NCBI RefSeq assembly: GCF_047124445.1
Contig: NZ_CP138921.1
Location: 3,472,001 to 3,536,000, forward strand
Origin: Shimia sp047124445
GTDB taxonomy: Bacteria; Pseudomonadota; Alphaproteobacteria; Rhodobacterales; Rhodobacteraceae
Length of the DNA: 64,000 nucleotides
Reading direction: 5' to 3'
In this document: one piece after another, positions 25,600 to 34,148 of the stretch
Layout: each line of letters opens with the position of its first letter
Numbering within the stretch: position 1 is the first letter of the stretch
The notes under the pieces: model-generated
Databases searched by the model: none
What the model saw: the letters and a program-made list of their open reading frames with translations, nothing else
What the model was told of the DNA's origin: nothing
Position numbers and translations under genes: made by a program

Positions 25600-27117
25600 A
25601 TGGCGCCAAAGCCCGTTGTATTGTGCATTCTGGATGGCTGGGGGCTGTCTGATCAAACCGAGGCAAACGCGCCCTATCTGGCGAAAACCCCGAACTTTGA
25701 CGCGATGATGGCTGATGGACCTTCTGCGACGTTGATCACACATGGGCCGGATGTGGGGTTGCCAAGCGGGCAGATGGGCAATTCCGAGGTGGGTCACACC
25801 AACATTGGCGCGGGCCGAGTGGTGGCGATGGATCTGGGTCAGATCGATCTGGCGATTGAAGACGGGTCGTTTTTTGAGAACGCGGCGCTGCAGGCGTTTA
25901 TTGCCAAGTTGAAAGACACCGGCGGGACGGCGCATTTGATGGGTGTGGTCTCCGATGGCGGCGTGCACGGGCATATCACCCATGTGTTGGCGGCGATGAA
26001 AGCGATTGCGGACGCCGGCGTACCTGTGGTGTTGCATGCTGTGACTGACGGCCGTGACGTGGCGCCGAAGTCCGCCTTGGAGTATTTCGCGACGCTGCAG
26101 GGGCAGATGCCGGAAGGGGCCAAAGTTGGCACTGTGACCGGGCGCTATTATGCGATGGATCGCGACAACCGGTGGGAGCGGGTGTCTCAGGCGTTCGGTG
26201 CTTGGGTGACCGGCGAGGCAGTACACAAGGCGGCGGACGGTGTTGCGGCGGTGGAAGCGGCCTATGCGCGCGATGAAAGCGATGAGTTTATCGTGGCGAC
26301 CACCATTGGCGATTATGCGGGCGCAAAAGACGGCGACGGTTTCTTCTGTTTGAACTTCCGCGCCGACCGGGCGCGGGAAATCCTCGCAGCGCTGGCGCAG
26401 CCGGATTTTGACGCCTTTGATGCATCGGCACGGCCAGATTGGGCGGCGGTGCTGGGCATGGTGGACTATTCCGAAGCGCACAATGGCTACATGACCACTG
26501 CTTATCCCAAGCAAGAGATCAAGAATACGCTGGGCGAATGGGTGGCCAAGCAAGGCAAAACGCAGTTCCGTTTGGCCGAAACCGAAAAGTACCCGCATGT
26601 GACGTTCTTCCTGAACGGCGGGGAAGAGACGCCTTCTGAGGGCGAGGACCGGTTTATGCCGCTGTCCCCAAAAGTGGCGACCTATGATTTGCAGCCGGAA
26701 ATGAGCGCGGATGAGGTCACGGAGAAGTTTGTTGCTGCGATTGAGCATGGCTACGACCTGATCGTGACCAACTACGCCAATCCGGATATGGTCGGCCACA
26801 CCGGCAGCCTTGAGGCGGCGATGGCGGCTTGCGAGGCTGTGGATCACGGGCTGGGCAAGGTGCGCACGGCGCTTGAGAAAGTGGGCGGGGCGATGATTGT
26901 CACTGCGGATCACGGCAACTGTGAAGTGATGGTGGATCCGGAAACTGGCGGGCCGCACACGGCGCATACCACCAATCTGGTGCCTGTGGTGCTGGTGAAC
27001 GGACCGGAGGGCGCGGGGCTGCGGGCTGGGCGTTTGGCCGATCTCGCCCCAAGCCTGCTGCAGTTGATGGGATTGGAGCAGCCGGAAGAGATGACCGGAG
27101 AGAGCCTGATCGTTTGA
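25600..27117 (+). CDS. gpmI: 2,3-bisphosphoglycerate-independent phosphoglycerate mutase
   Basis: 505 residues from ATG 25600, with TTGGAGCAAGTGATC upstream; an in-frame start at 25567 is less likely. The start KPVVLCILDGWG carries the first metal aspartate, QMGNSEVGHTNIGAG the phosphoserine (about S62), and TADHGNCEVMVD the late metal site of the alkaline phosphatase fold. It interconverts 3- and 2-phosphoglycerate in glycolysis and gluconeogenesis with Mn. It overlaps the envC-like gene by four bases (TTGA), so a glycolytic enzyme leads a cell-envelope operon, an arrangement common in alphaproteobacteria. Confidence 0.97.
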   Translation: MAPKPVVLCILDGWGLSDQTEANAPYLAKTPNFDAMMADGPSATLITHGPDVGLPSGQMGNSEVGHTNIGAGRVVAMDLGQIDLAIEDGSFFENAALQAFIAKLKDTGGTAHLMGVVSDGGVHGHITHVLAAMKAIADAGVPVVLHAVTDGRDVAPKSALEYFATLQGQMPEGAKVGTVTGRYYAMDRDNRWERVSQAFGAWVTGEAVHKAADGVAAVEAAYARDESDEFIVATTIGDYAGAKDGDGFFCLNFRADRAREILAALAQPDFDAFDASARPDWAAVLGMVDYSEAHNGYMTTAYPKQEIKNTLGEWVAKQGKTQFRLAETEKYPHVTFFLNGGEETPSEGEDRFMPLSPKVATYDLQPEMSADEVTEKFVAAIEHGYDLIVTNYANPDMVGHTGSLEAAMAACEAVDHGLGKVRTALEKVGGAMIVTADHGNCEVMVDPETGGPHTAHTTNLVPVVLVNGPEGAGLRAGRLADLAPSLLQLMGLEQPEEMTGESLIV

Positions 27118-28259
27118 GGGCTTTGCGCGGACATATCCTCGCGGCGTCGTTGGCGTTGATGGCGGCGCCGGTTTGGGCGGAGCCTGATCCGGCCACGGCG
27201 GCGCGAGAGGCTGTGGATCAGCTGGAGGCTGCCTCTGTGGCCTTGGCACAGGCCAAGGGTGGGCGCGATCGGGTAAAGTCGCTGACCGGTGTGGTGCAGG
27301 CCTATGAGACCGGGTTGACGGCCTTGCGGGCCGGATTGCGGCGTGCGGCGATCCGTGAAGCGCAGCTGTCCAAGCAACTCAAGGCGCAAGAGGCGGAGAT
27401 TGCCCGCCTGCTGGGCGTGCTGCAAAGCATGGGAAAAGGCCCGCCGGAAGTGATTATGGTGCACCCGGGCGGTCCGATGGGCACGGCACGGTCCGGCATG
27501 ATCCTGGCGGATGTCACACCGGCGCTGGAAAAAAGCGCAGCTTCGTTGCGGCGGGATTTGGAAGAGGTCACCATTCTGCGTGACTTGCAAGAAGGTGCGG
27601 CAGAGACATTGCAGGACGGGTTGGAAGGCGCGCAGGACGCGCGCACGGAACTGTCCAAAGCCATTGCCGATCGCACAGATTTACCCAAGCGCTTCACGGA
27701 AGACCCGGTGCAAACCGCGCTGTTGATCGCTTCCACCGAAACGCTGGAAGGCTTTGCCAGTGCGCTGGTGGATTTGCAGGTGGAAGGCATGGCCGAGATC
27801 GACCTGCCGGATGTGATGGACCGCAAAGGTGGCCTGCGCCTGCCGGTGGAAGCCAGCGTGCTTCGTCGTGCCGGAGAGGCGGACGCAGCGGGCATTCGAC
27901 GCCCCGGTCTGGTGCTGGCGACGCGACCAAGTGCTTTGGTGGTCTCGCCCACGGCGGCGACAATCCGCTATCGCGGGCCGCTGTTGGACTACGGCAATGT
28001 GATGATCCTTGAGCCGCAACCTGGCGTACTCTTTGTGTTAGGAGGTTTGGCGCAGGTTTACGGGGACGCGGGCGAAGTGATTCCTGAGGGCGCGCCAATT
28101 GGCTTGATGGGAGGAAATGGGCTGGAAAGTGGCGCAATTCTCTCACAGTCTAGTGAAGCCTCTGGCAATGCGCGCTCAGAAACGCTCTATATAGAGGTCA
28201 GAGAAGGCAAAGCGCCTGTGGACCCGGAAATGTGGTTCCAAACGAATGAGGATGGATAA
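27114..28259 (+). CDS. EnvC-like murein hydrolase activator (degenerate LytM)
   Basis: 381 residues with a TTG start overlapping the gpmI stop. A signal peptide (LAASLALMAAPVWA, about 10-23) precedes a long coiled coil (about 28-180) and a C-terminal LytM/M23 domain with IRYRGPLLDYGNVMILEPQPGVLFVLGGL and LYIEVREGKAPVDPEMWF. The M23 zinc ligands, including the HxH near the end (here YIEV), are absent, so it should activate an amidase rather than cut peptidoglycan itself. It acts in the periplasm at division. ctpA follows after three bases, a usual gpmI-envC-ctpA order. Confidence 0.9.
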   Translation: MRALRGHILAASLALMAAPVWAEPDPATAAREAVDQLEAASVALAQAKGGRDRVKSLTGVVQAYETGLTALRAGLRRAAIREAQLSKQLKAQEAEIARLLGVLQSMGKGPPEVIMVHPGGPMGTARSGMILADVTPALEKSAASLRRDLEEVTILRDLQEGAAETLQDGLEGAQDARTELSKAIADRTDLPKRFTEDPVQTALLIASTETLEGFASALVDLQVEGMAEIDLPDVMDRKGGLRLPVEASVLRRAGEADAAGIRRPGLVLATRPSALVVSPTAATIRYRGPLLDYGNVMILEPQPGVLFVLGGLAQVYGDAGEVIPEGAPIGLMGGNGLESGAILSQSSEASGNARSETLYIEVREGKAPVDPEMWFQTNEDG

Positions 28260-28262
28260 CCT

Positions 28263-29600
28263 ATGAAGAAATTCGTCGCCGCAGCAGCGGGAGGCATTGT
28301 GGCCGGTCTGTTGGTCACCACACAGGTGGCCGGGCCGCTGTTGGCAGAGGAAAGCGCGCGCAAGTCCAATGTCTATGAGCAGCTGGACCTGTTTGGCGAC
28401 ATTTTTGAACGCATCCGCATTCAATATGTGGAAGAGGTGGATGACGCCGACCTGATCGAAGCCGCGATCAACGGCATGTTGACCTCTCTGGACCCGCATT
28501 CCAGCTATCTGAGCCCAGATGATGCCGATGACATGCGGGTGCAGACCCGCGGCGAGTTTGGCGGCCTGGGTATCGAGGTGACGCAGGAAGAAGGCTTTGT
28601 GAAAGTTGTCTCGCCGATTGATGAAACCCCCGCGGACGCGGCGGGCATCGAAGCGGGCGACTTTATCACCCATGTGGATGGCGAAAGCGTGCTGGGCCTG
28701 ACCCTGGACGAAGCGGTTGAAAAGATGCGCGGTCCAGTGGGCAGCGAGATCGTGATCACCGTGGTGCGCGAAGGCGAACCGGAGCCGTTTGACGTGACCA
28801 TCGTGCGCGACACTATCAAGCTCACTGCCGTGCGCAGCCGCAATGTCGGCGAGAGCGTGGTGCTGCGGGTGACCACTTTTAACGATCAGACCACGCCAAA
28901 CCTCGTGGACGGCTTCAACAAACAGGTTGAAGAGCTGGGTGGCATGGAGAACGTGAACGGGATTGTGCTGGACCTGCGCAACAACCCGGGTGGTCTGCTG
29001 ACGCAGGCGATCAAGGTCTCCGACAACTTCCTAGAAAAAGGCGAGATTGTCTCCACCCGTGGCCGCAACCCGGAGGATGGCGAGCGCTACAACGCGACGC
29101 CGGGGGATCTGGCCGAAGGCAAGCCGATTGTTGTGCTGATCAACGGCGGGTCTGCGTCGGCGTCCGAGATTGTGGCTGGCGCGCTGCAGGATCACCGTCG
29201 TGCGATTGTGGTGGGCACCAAGAGCTTTGGTAAAGGTTCTGTGCAAACTGTGATGCCGCTGCGCGGCGATGGCGCGATGCGCTTGACCACAGCACGGTAT
29301 TACACGCCGTCGGGCCGCTCCATTCAGGCGCTGGGCGTGAGCCCGGACATTGTGGTGGAGCAGCCACGCCGGGCCGCAGAGACACCGGAGGAGGAAGAGG
29401 ACACCAACCGCCGCACCCGTTCTGAGGCGGACCTGCGCGGCAGCCTCAACAACGACAGCCTGTCCGAGGATGAGGTGCGTCAGATCGAAGAAGATCGTGC
29501 CAAGGCGGAAGAAGCTGCCAAGCTGCGCGAAGAGGATTATCAGCTGGCCTATGCGCTGGACATCCTGACCGGTCTGTCGGCGCTGGGTCCAAAAGAGTAA
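28263..29600 (+). CDS. ctpA: S41 family carboxyl-terminal processing protease
   Basis: 445 residues. An N-terminal signal or anchor (FVAAAAGGIVAGLLVTTQVAGPLLAEE), a PDZ domain (about 85-175, GLGIEVTQEEGFVKVVSPIDETPA) and the S41 protease with INGGSASASEIVAGALQDH (Ser about 297) and GTKSFGKGSVQT (Lys about 323), the Ser-Lys dyad. A charged C-terminal tail rich in E and R follows. CtpA enzymes process or degrade periplasmic proteins, in several bacteria together with murein enzymes, fitting the EnvC neighbour. A strong terminator ends the operon. Confidence 0.95.
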   Translation: MKKFVAAAAGGIVAGLLVTTQVAGPLLAEESARKSNVYEQLDLFGDIFERIRIQYVEEVDDADLIEAAINGMLTSLDPHSSYLSPDDADDMRVQTRGEFGGLGIEVTQEEGFVKVVSPIDETPADAAGIEAGDFITHVDGESVLGLTLDEAVEKMRGPVGSEIVITVVREGEPEPFDVTIVRDTIKLTAVRSRNVGESVVLRVTTFNDQTTPNLVDGFNKQVEELGGMENVNGIVLDLRNNPGGLLTQAIKVSDNFLEKGEIVSTRGRNPEDGERYNATPGDLAEGKPIVVLINGGSASASEIVAGALQDHRRAIVVGTKSFGKGSVQTVMPLRGDGAMRLTTARYYTPSGRSIQALGVSPDIVVEQPRRAAETPEEEEDTNRRTRSEADLRGSLNNDSLSEDEVRQIEEDRAKAEEAAKLREEDYQLAYALDILTGLSALGPKE

Positions 29601-29622
29601 TCCACGCGCTGCGTGAGATAGG

Positions 29623-29650
29623 CGGGCGTCCCGGTTGGGGCGCCCGTTTT
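29623..29650 (+). terminator. Rho-independent terminator of gpmI-envC-ctpA
   Basis: Ten-pair stem CGGGCGTCCC (29623-29632) with GGGGCGCCCG (29637-29646), loop GGTT, followed by TTTT. It lies 23 bases after the ctpA stop. Confidence 0.85.
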
Positions 29651-29655
29651 GGTTT

Positions 29656-29714
29656 GAGGGGCGCTGCCCCGTCACAGCGGGCTGTGACTCCCCGAGATAT
29701 TTGGGGAAGGAGAA
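29656..29714 (-). repeat. Roseobacter-type intergenic element, copy 4 (reverse orientation)
   Basis: Read on the reverse strand: CCAAATATCTCGGGGAGTC, hairpin GTCACAGC-GG-GCTGTGAC (29671-29688 on the forward numbering), then GGGGC-AGC-GCCCC (29658-29670). It has the same order of parts as copy 2, with different hairpin bases in the variable stem. It separates ctpA from rppH. Confidence 0.75.
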
Positions 29715-29783
29715 TCCCAGGTGCATTGCGTCAGGGGAAGCGCTTCGCTAGGACGGGGAGAGATCTGTGTTTGGAGTGCGCAA

Positions 29784-30266
29784 ATGACCCGTGAAGAGCT
29801 GGAAAAACTGCCGTATCGCAAGAATGTCGGCGTGATGCTGGTGAACGCCGAGGGCGGCGTATTTGTGGGCCAACGCATCGACAGCAAGGAGCCGGCCTGG
29901 CAGATGCCGCAGGGTGGGATCGACAAGGGCGAAGAACCACGCGACGCCGCGCTGCGTGAGCTTGAGGAAGAGACCGGTGTGTCGGCGTCTTTGGTGACCA
30001 TTGAAGCCGAAACCGAGGGCTGGATTGCCTATGATCTGCCGTTGGAGATTGCCTCGCGCATCTGGAAAGGCAAGTACCGGGGCCAGAAGCAGAAGTGGTA
30101 TCTGATGCGGTTTCACGGGCAAGACGATCAGGTCAATATCGCGCTGGACCATCAGGAGTTTTCCGAGTGGCGCTGGCTGCCCGCGGATCAGTTGGTGGCC
30201 AATATCGTGCCGTTCAAGCGTGAGGTCTATGAGCAGGTTGTGGCGGCCTTTGAGGCGTATCTTTGA
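29784..30266 (+). CDS. rppH: RNA pyrophosphohydrolase (Nudix)
   Basis: 160 residues from ATG 29784 after TTTGGAGTGCGCAA; the frame is open to 29721 through the intergenic repeat. The Nudix box GGIDKGEEPRDAALRELEEETGV (GX5EX7REUXEEXGU) is complete, and the start LPYRKNVGVMLVNAEGGVFVGQRID and FHGQDDQVNI-EFSEWRW match RppH. It removes pyrophosphate from the 5' end of mRNAs to start decay. Single gene, with the tRNA-Arg gene 64 bases downstream. Confidence 0.93.
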   Translation: MTREELEKLPYRKNVGVMLVNAEGGVFVGQRIDSKEPAWQMPQGGIDKGEEPRDAALRELEEETGVSASLVTIEAETEGWIAYDLPLEIASRIWKGKYRGQKQKWYLMRFHGQDDQVNIALDHQEFSEWRWLPADQLVANIVPFKREVYEQVVAAFEAYL

Positions 30267-30330
30267 GACCTGCGCTCTGGCAAATCGCCAGATGACAAAC
30301 ACAAACACCGGGGGTAGAACGCCCCTGCGT

Positions 30331-30407
30331 GGCCCCGTGGCTCAACTGGATAGAGCAGCCCCCTCCTAAGGGGCAGGTTGCAGGTTCGAATCCTGCCGGG
30401 GTCGCCA
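30331..30407 (+). tRNA. tRNA-Arg (anticodon CCT)
   Basis: 77 nt with encoded CCA. Acceptor GGCCCCG pairs with CGGGGTC (one G-U), anticodon loop CTCCTAA gives CCT, and the T arm CAGGTTCGAATCCTG is canonical. The discriminator is G. The 3' end is the integration site of the island: its last 16 bases recur at 41299. Confidence 0.97.
30392..30407 (+). repeat. attL, tRNA-Arg 3' end (CCTGCCGGGGTCGCCA)
   Basis: Sixteen bases at the end of the tRNA-Arg gene, identical to 41299-41314. Homology ends abruptly after the CCA (GTATC here, TTTTC at the other copy). Confidence 0.9.
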
Positions 30408-30447
30408 GTATCTTTGAAATTATTGGGAAAATGGCAACACACTGGTT

Positions 30448-30467
30448 GGTGTGTAAAAGGTGTGTAA
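30448..30467. repeat. Two GGTGTGTAA direct repeats near attL
   Basis: GGTGTGTAA at 30448-30456 and 30459-30467, 11 bp apart, in the 160-bp space between attL and the integrase stop. The position suggests arm-type binding sites for the integrase or its directionality factor. The rest of 30408-30567 has no gene. Confidence 0.45.
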
Positions 30468-30567
30468 GTTAGCTTGTTTCGCGGGCTGGGGAAGTGCGCT
30501 TAGCCCCGGAAATGAATTTGCGACGCACAAGGAAGCTTCTTCCCATTCAGCACGTCGCAAAAATTGG

Positions 30568-31668
30568 TCATCTGGTAATGAACTGGCTCAAGGTCGACTT
30601 CGCTGCCGCTGATTGTGACAACTTTCTGCGGTCCGCCTCCTTGGTATACACTAGCGAAGCCTTCGGCGATGTATGACCTAATGCGGCCATGATCTCGTAG
30701 AGTGATGCACCATTTTCAGCCATATCGATGCCGACGGTTTTGCGCATTCCATGGCAGCTAAGGTTTGGTCTCAACCCTGCCTCCTGAACCCATTCCGACA
30801 TCTTTGTCCCCAAGCTCTCGGGTGTGAATGGTGTACCACGGCTTGACCTGATGTATGTATCTCCTCCGTCGTAGGAGGCGTCGATGGCATCCCGTAGCGA
30901 AGCGGTCATGGGAACAATGACACTAACTCCACTTTTCTTCCGCGTTTTTTGAGGTCGAAACTTGAGCACCTCTTCCCCGCGAATGGTCTCAATGTGGCTT
31001 GGTCCGAGTATTGCTAGGTCGGCTCTACGAGGGGCTGCATGAATCAGAAGTGTCATAGCCATGTGAGCCATTGATCCTCGCTCATGAGTTCGAAAGAATG
31101 CCTCGACCTCTTCTCGTTCCCATGGCGTAAAACCGTCAGTGACAATGTCTTCCTTGCGAATGAGCCGGCTCGGGTTTGCCGACAGACCCCAGCGTTGTTC
31201 ACCGTAGCGGAACAAGTGCTTGATTGCTCTAAGCGCATTGTTGAAGGCGTTATCCGTGTCTGACCATCCATCCAAAACTTGATGGATATGGTGAGGTTCT
31301 ACGCTCTCTATCGGCGCTTGGCCGTATTCTTTGACAAATCGATTGATGAACCTGCTGTAGTGCTGCGCAGTGTATGGTGACATCTTTTGTTTGCGCAAAA
31401 GGGTGTCGATGTAGTCAAAGTAGTGAAATCCGAGTTCTTGGACCGTATAGGGCTGTTCCTTTTCGCGAATTCGCCGGAACAGGCTTTCTTGATACTCTTT
31501 CTGGAGGTCCCCACCTGCCAGAAGATATTCATAAGTTTTTTCAAAATCCGGATCATTTGGGGTGCCGCGAATAGTGATTCGGCGGCCACCGCTTTCGCGC
31601 TGGAATAGGTATCTAGTTTTACCGTGGCGAGTGGTCTCTTCTATCAAACACTCTCGAATCTTCGGCAT
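30568..31668 (-). CDS. int: Tyrosine recombinase / integrase
   Basis: 366 residues, ATG 31668 with GGGGAGTGTAATC upstream. A SAM-like core-binding domain (about 75-170) precedes the catalytic domain with R214 in HAAPRRADL, CHGMRK (H306, R309), LGHTSPKASLVY (H332, Y341) and a lysine around 241-245. All six catalytic positions are present, so the enzyme should be active. It lies with its 3' end toward the tRNA-Arg att site, the usual orientation for island integrases. The gene begins two bases after the Xis-like gene stop. Confidence 0.95.
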   Translation of the reverse strand: MPKIRECLIEETTRHGKTRYLFQRESGGRRITIRGTPNDPDFEKTYEYLLAGGDLQKEYQESLFRRIREKEQPYTVQELGFHYFDYIDTLLRKQKMSPYTAQHYSRFINRFVKEYGQAPIESVEPHHIHQVLDGWSDTDNAFNNALRAIKHLFRYGEQRWGLSANPSRLIRKEDIVTDGFTPWEREEVEAFFRTHERGSMAHMAMTLLIHAAPRRADLAILGPSHIETIRGEEVLKFRPQKTRKKSGVSVIVPMTASLRDAIDASYDGGDTYIRSSRGTPFTPESLGTKMSEWVQEAGLRPNLSCHGMRKTVGIDMAENGASLYEIMAALGHTSPKASLVYTKEADRRKLSQSAAAKSTLSQFITR

Positions 31669-31670
31669 GA

Positions 31671-31973
31671 TTACACTCCCCGCTTAGTTGCGTTGAGTTT
31701 GATGATGTCCTCCATTCTTGGCGCAAGCTTCTGGGCTTGGGCTGGGGAGGCGATTTGCTCGTCAATTTGAACTTTGGACCATCTTCTCAAGCGAGGGCTA
31801 AGGTCCAAAACTGGCTGCGGCAGTTCCTTCATCGCCACAAGTTTTTTGACTGAGTTCGGGGACATATCCAGATATTCCGCCATGGTCGAAAGGCCCATCA
31901 TGGCGGGCCATGATCTGGTTGGCGTTAGGCTCACTGCCTCTACGCTAAAGTTGGTATCAAATTCTGTGTGCAT
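31671..31973 (-). CDS. Small DNA-binding protein, putative excisionase (AlpA/Xis-like)
   Basis: 100 residues, ATG 31973 with GGAGTAGCT upstream. After a 25-residue leader, MGLSTMAEYLDMSPNSVKKLVAMKELPQPVLDLSPRLRRWSKVQIDEQI has the winged-helix layout of AlpA/MerR-type excisionases: helix-turn-helix, a wing with proline, and a tryptophan near the end. It is directly upstream of the integrase (two-base gap), so it is probably the recombination directionality factor or a regulator of int. A perfect 10-bp inverted repeat lies upstream of its start. Confidence 0.78.
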   Translation of the reverse strand: MHTEFDTNFSVEAVSLTPTRSWPAMMGLSTMAEYLDMSPNSVKKLVAMKELPQPVLDLSPRLRRWSKVQIDEQIASPAQAQKLAPRMEDIIKLNATKRGV

Positions 31974-32003
31974 AGCTACTCCGTGCAGGTTTCGGTTGAA
32001 ATT

Positions 32004-32040
32004 GAACCAACAAACAGATCAGTTTCGCAGTTGTTGGTTC
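32004..32040. promoter_or_regulatory. 10-bp perfect inverted repeat upstream of xis-int
   Basis: GAACCAACAA (32004-32013), 17 bases, TTGTTGGTTC (32031-32040). It begins 31 bp upstream of the Xis-like start and probably overlaps the xis-int promoter. Otherwise 31974-32197 holds no gene and is AT-rich. Confidence 0.5.
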
Positions 32041-32197
32041 TTGCAGGAGTATTTGTTTTGAATGCGCTGTGAATTCAAGTCATTGCTTTAATTTAGTTTT
32101 TTTCGTCACGAACGGCTTTGCAATCACCTGAAAACCAACGAAAGAATTATTGGGTTCTTGATTGCACTTAATTCGTTCGTGGCGCCCCAGTGGGAAG

Positions 32198-33547
32198 TCA
32201 AATGCCCCTGCTTCCTGTGAGCAGATTTCGGGTGTACTCTCGTAGCTCATGCGCCGCGTCGTGCATCGCTTCAGGATCATACTCTCCGATTCGCCCTTCA
32301 TGCAGTTCAATGAACTCCCCTGCGGAATCCAAGAAAGGCGGTGCGACGTTCCGAAGATCAGTGATCAGAGATTGAAGTGAAAGCACATACTGCGGATAAT
32401 TCGAATGGGCCTCGACTATGCGTTGACTCATAGCGGTTTCTCGGAAGAAATGTTGCGTGATTTCGTTTCCGTTCGAGAACCAAAACGGTCTCGCCAGTTC
32501 TCCGGCTGTTGCCTCTATGATCCCCTCTGGTGTTCCTAGATTCGATGACGCGACACACCTTTTTATGTATTCTGCTTCATCACCCTCATACCTACCACCA
32601 TTAAAGACCATTGCAGCGAATGCGTATCCTTTATCCTGCCGCTTCTTAAATGCCCTGTTTCGGTTTCCAAATGCCGCGAATGCTGCCGGTACTTTGAGTT
32701 TTCCAAAATCGGATTGGCTCATGTTCAATGCAATGTAGGCAAGCGCAGCGGCTAATCTTGCACTAAGAAAAAGTTCCCGAGTGTTTGCCTGGACTGACAA
32801 GATATGGGCGGCTGCATTATATTCGATGAGTTCATGGTTGTAGGCCAGAGAATTAAACTCACGGTTGGCAAGTGCCATCTCAACCATCCTTGGGCCCTGG
32901 TCCGAGTGGGAGTTAATCGCTGAGATCGCCGCCCCAATTTCGGATGCAATGGCCCTGACTTCCAACAAAGCACCCACGGACACTGGCTGTCGAGCGAATG
33001 TTGATCGAGATGGGTTTTCTCCGAACCTGGCCATGAAGATTGGTCTGTCTTCGCGGGTATTCCCGAAAGGATCAATCTCAGCACCCGCAACATAGTCTAT
33101 GGACCAAGGCACGTCCGCCGAATGTGTCGTCGCAGGTGGATTGGTATACCGATAGTAAGATGGGGCCAACACACTGCGATCCAGATCAAACAACTTAATG
33201 ATACTAGGAAAATCGGCTTCCGTGCGTCGCTCAAGCGCCCGATACGCCCTACAAATGTCGGCGATATACTCTCTTCCCCACCTCGTACCCCAGAAGTCAA
33301 ACCAGTGGGTCATCTCGTGACATAGAACCTGGATATCTTGCCTAACAGGCATCAAGTCTTTTGCTGTTAAAGCATTGCGGACATCGGTAGTGCGGAAGCA
33401 ACCCACCTCTACAATCGTCGAGTGTGGTGCAAATGATCCGGCGGCAATCTGATTGGGAAAGCTGCTTGTTTGCAGCAGTTTTTGTTCAAGCTGGTGTGGA
33501 GAAAGGCTGCGCCCACTTGGTTTGAAAACTGACATTAAAAAATTCAC
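32198..33547 (-). CDS. Unknown HExxH putative metallopeptidase in the CBASS regulatory operon
   Basis: 449 residues from GTG 33547; ATG 33535 is an alternative. I do not recognise the family. A zinc-protease motif LCHEMTHWFDFWGT (H77, E78, H81) lies near the N-terminus, and LIEYNAAAHIL around 240 might supply another ligand. No signal peptide or membrane segment is visible. It starts 31 bases after the ImmA/IrrE-like gene and on the same strand, so it is likely the third gene of that regulatory operon, and it could act on a CBASS protein, on a phage protein or as a separate toxin. GC content is low, like the rest of the island. Confidence 0.7.
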   Translation of the reverse strand: MNFLMSVFKPSGRSLSPHQLEQKLLQTSSFPNQIAAGSFAPHSTIVEVGCFRTTDVRNALTAKDLMPVRQDIQVLCHEMTHWFDFWGTRWGREYIADICRAYRALERRTEADFPSIIKLFDLDRSVLAPSYYRYTNPPATTHSADVPWSIDYVAGAEIDPFGNTREDRPIFMARFGENPSRSTFARQPVSVGALLEVRAIASEIGAAISAINSHSDQGPRMVEMALANREFNSLAYNHELIEYNAAAHILSVQANTRELFLSARLAAALAYIALNMSQSDFGKLKVPAAFAAFGNRNRAFKKRQDKGYAFAAMVFNGGRYEGDEAEYIKRCVASSNLGTPEGIIEATAGELARPFWFSNGNEITQHFFRETAMSQRIVEAHSNYPQYVLSLQSLITDLRNVAPPFLDSAGEFIELHEGRIGEYDPEAMHDAAHELREYTRNLLTGSRGI

Positions 33548-33578
33548 TTGGTTCTGCTGAAGTTGTTTAGGCTGCCGG

Positions 33579-34148
33579 TCAGGTTCGAGAACGAGCCAGT
33601 TGGTAATCTACACCAGTCATTCGTAGCCGCCACTTCAACATTTCTTGGCTAACTAGATATTGTTGACATGCGACCTTATCAGCCATCCGGCTTCTTCTAA
33701 AAGATATCAATGCTGGTCTGGGAAGAAGTAGCGTCCCGGCTAGCCAGTCTGCTTCGTCCTCTTGATCCTGATCGAAATTCCCAGGCACCAATGAGCCGTC
33801 GTCCATTATGCACGCCTCAGCCAGATCGTGACCGAGGATGATGTGAGACAACTCATGCATAATGACATTGTTTCGCCTGCCTTCAGACGAAACGGGCTTA
33901 TAGATAACCAGGTTGTCTGTCCCGATCCTCATTGTAAGTGCAGACCAAGAATCATCTGCTTCGTCACTCAAAGTCGAATGGTCTTCGACGCCAAGAGCAG
34001 CCACGTCCGAAACGGACCAAACCGTAACGCCGAGGTGTGTTGCAAGGCGATCCGCAGCCAGCGGATCAGTTTGACTTAGACCAAGTTGCCGCCGAAATTC
34101 TACTGAACGTCGCTCACATTGCGACTTAAATCCTCTACGAAATGCCAA
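33579..34148 (-). CDS. ImmA/IrrE family metallopeptidase (CapP-like)
   Basis: 189 residues with a TTG start directly after the stop of the HTH gene; GGGGACAC precedes it. The COG2856/ImmA-IrrE signature VIMHELSHIILGHD (H98, E99, H102) and the later EDEADWLAGTLLLPRP (third ligand Glu) are clear. Enzymes of this group cleave a partner HTH repressor. In published CBASS operons the pair is called CapH-CapP: CapP, activated by single-stranded DNA after damage, cuts CapH and turns CBASS on. Order and orientation here, HTH then peptidase and divergent from the cyclase, match that scheme. Confidence 0.85.
   Translation of the reverse strand: MAFRRGFKSQCERRSVEFRRQLGLSQTDPLAADRLATHLGVTVWSVSDVAALGVEDHSTLSDEADDSWSALTMRIGTDNLVIYKPVSSEGRRNNVIMHELSHIILGHDLAEACIMDDGSLVPGNFDQDQEDEADWLAGTLLLPRPALISFRRSRMADKVACQQYLVSQEMLKWRLRMTGVDYQLARSRT

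Noticed and set aside
25582..27249. 555-codon reverse frame opposite gpmI
   Set aside because: Antisense of a certain glycolytic gene; R- and H-rich translation typical of shadow frames.
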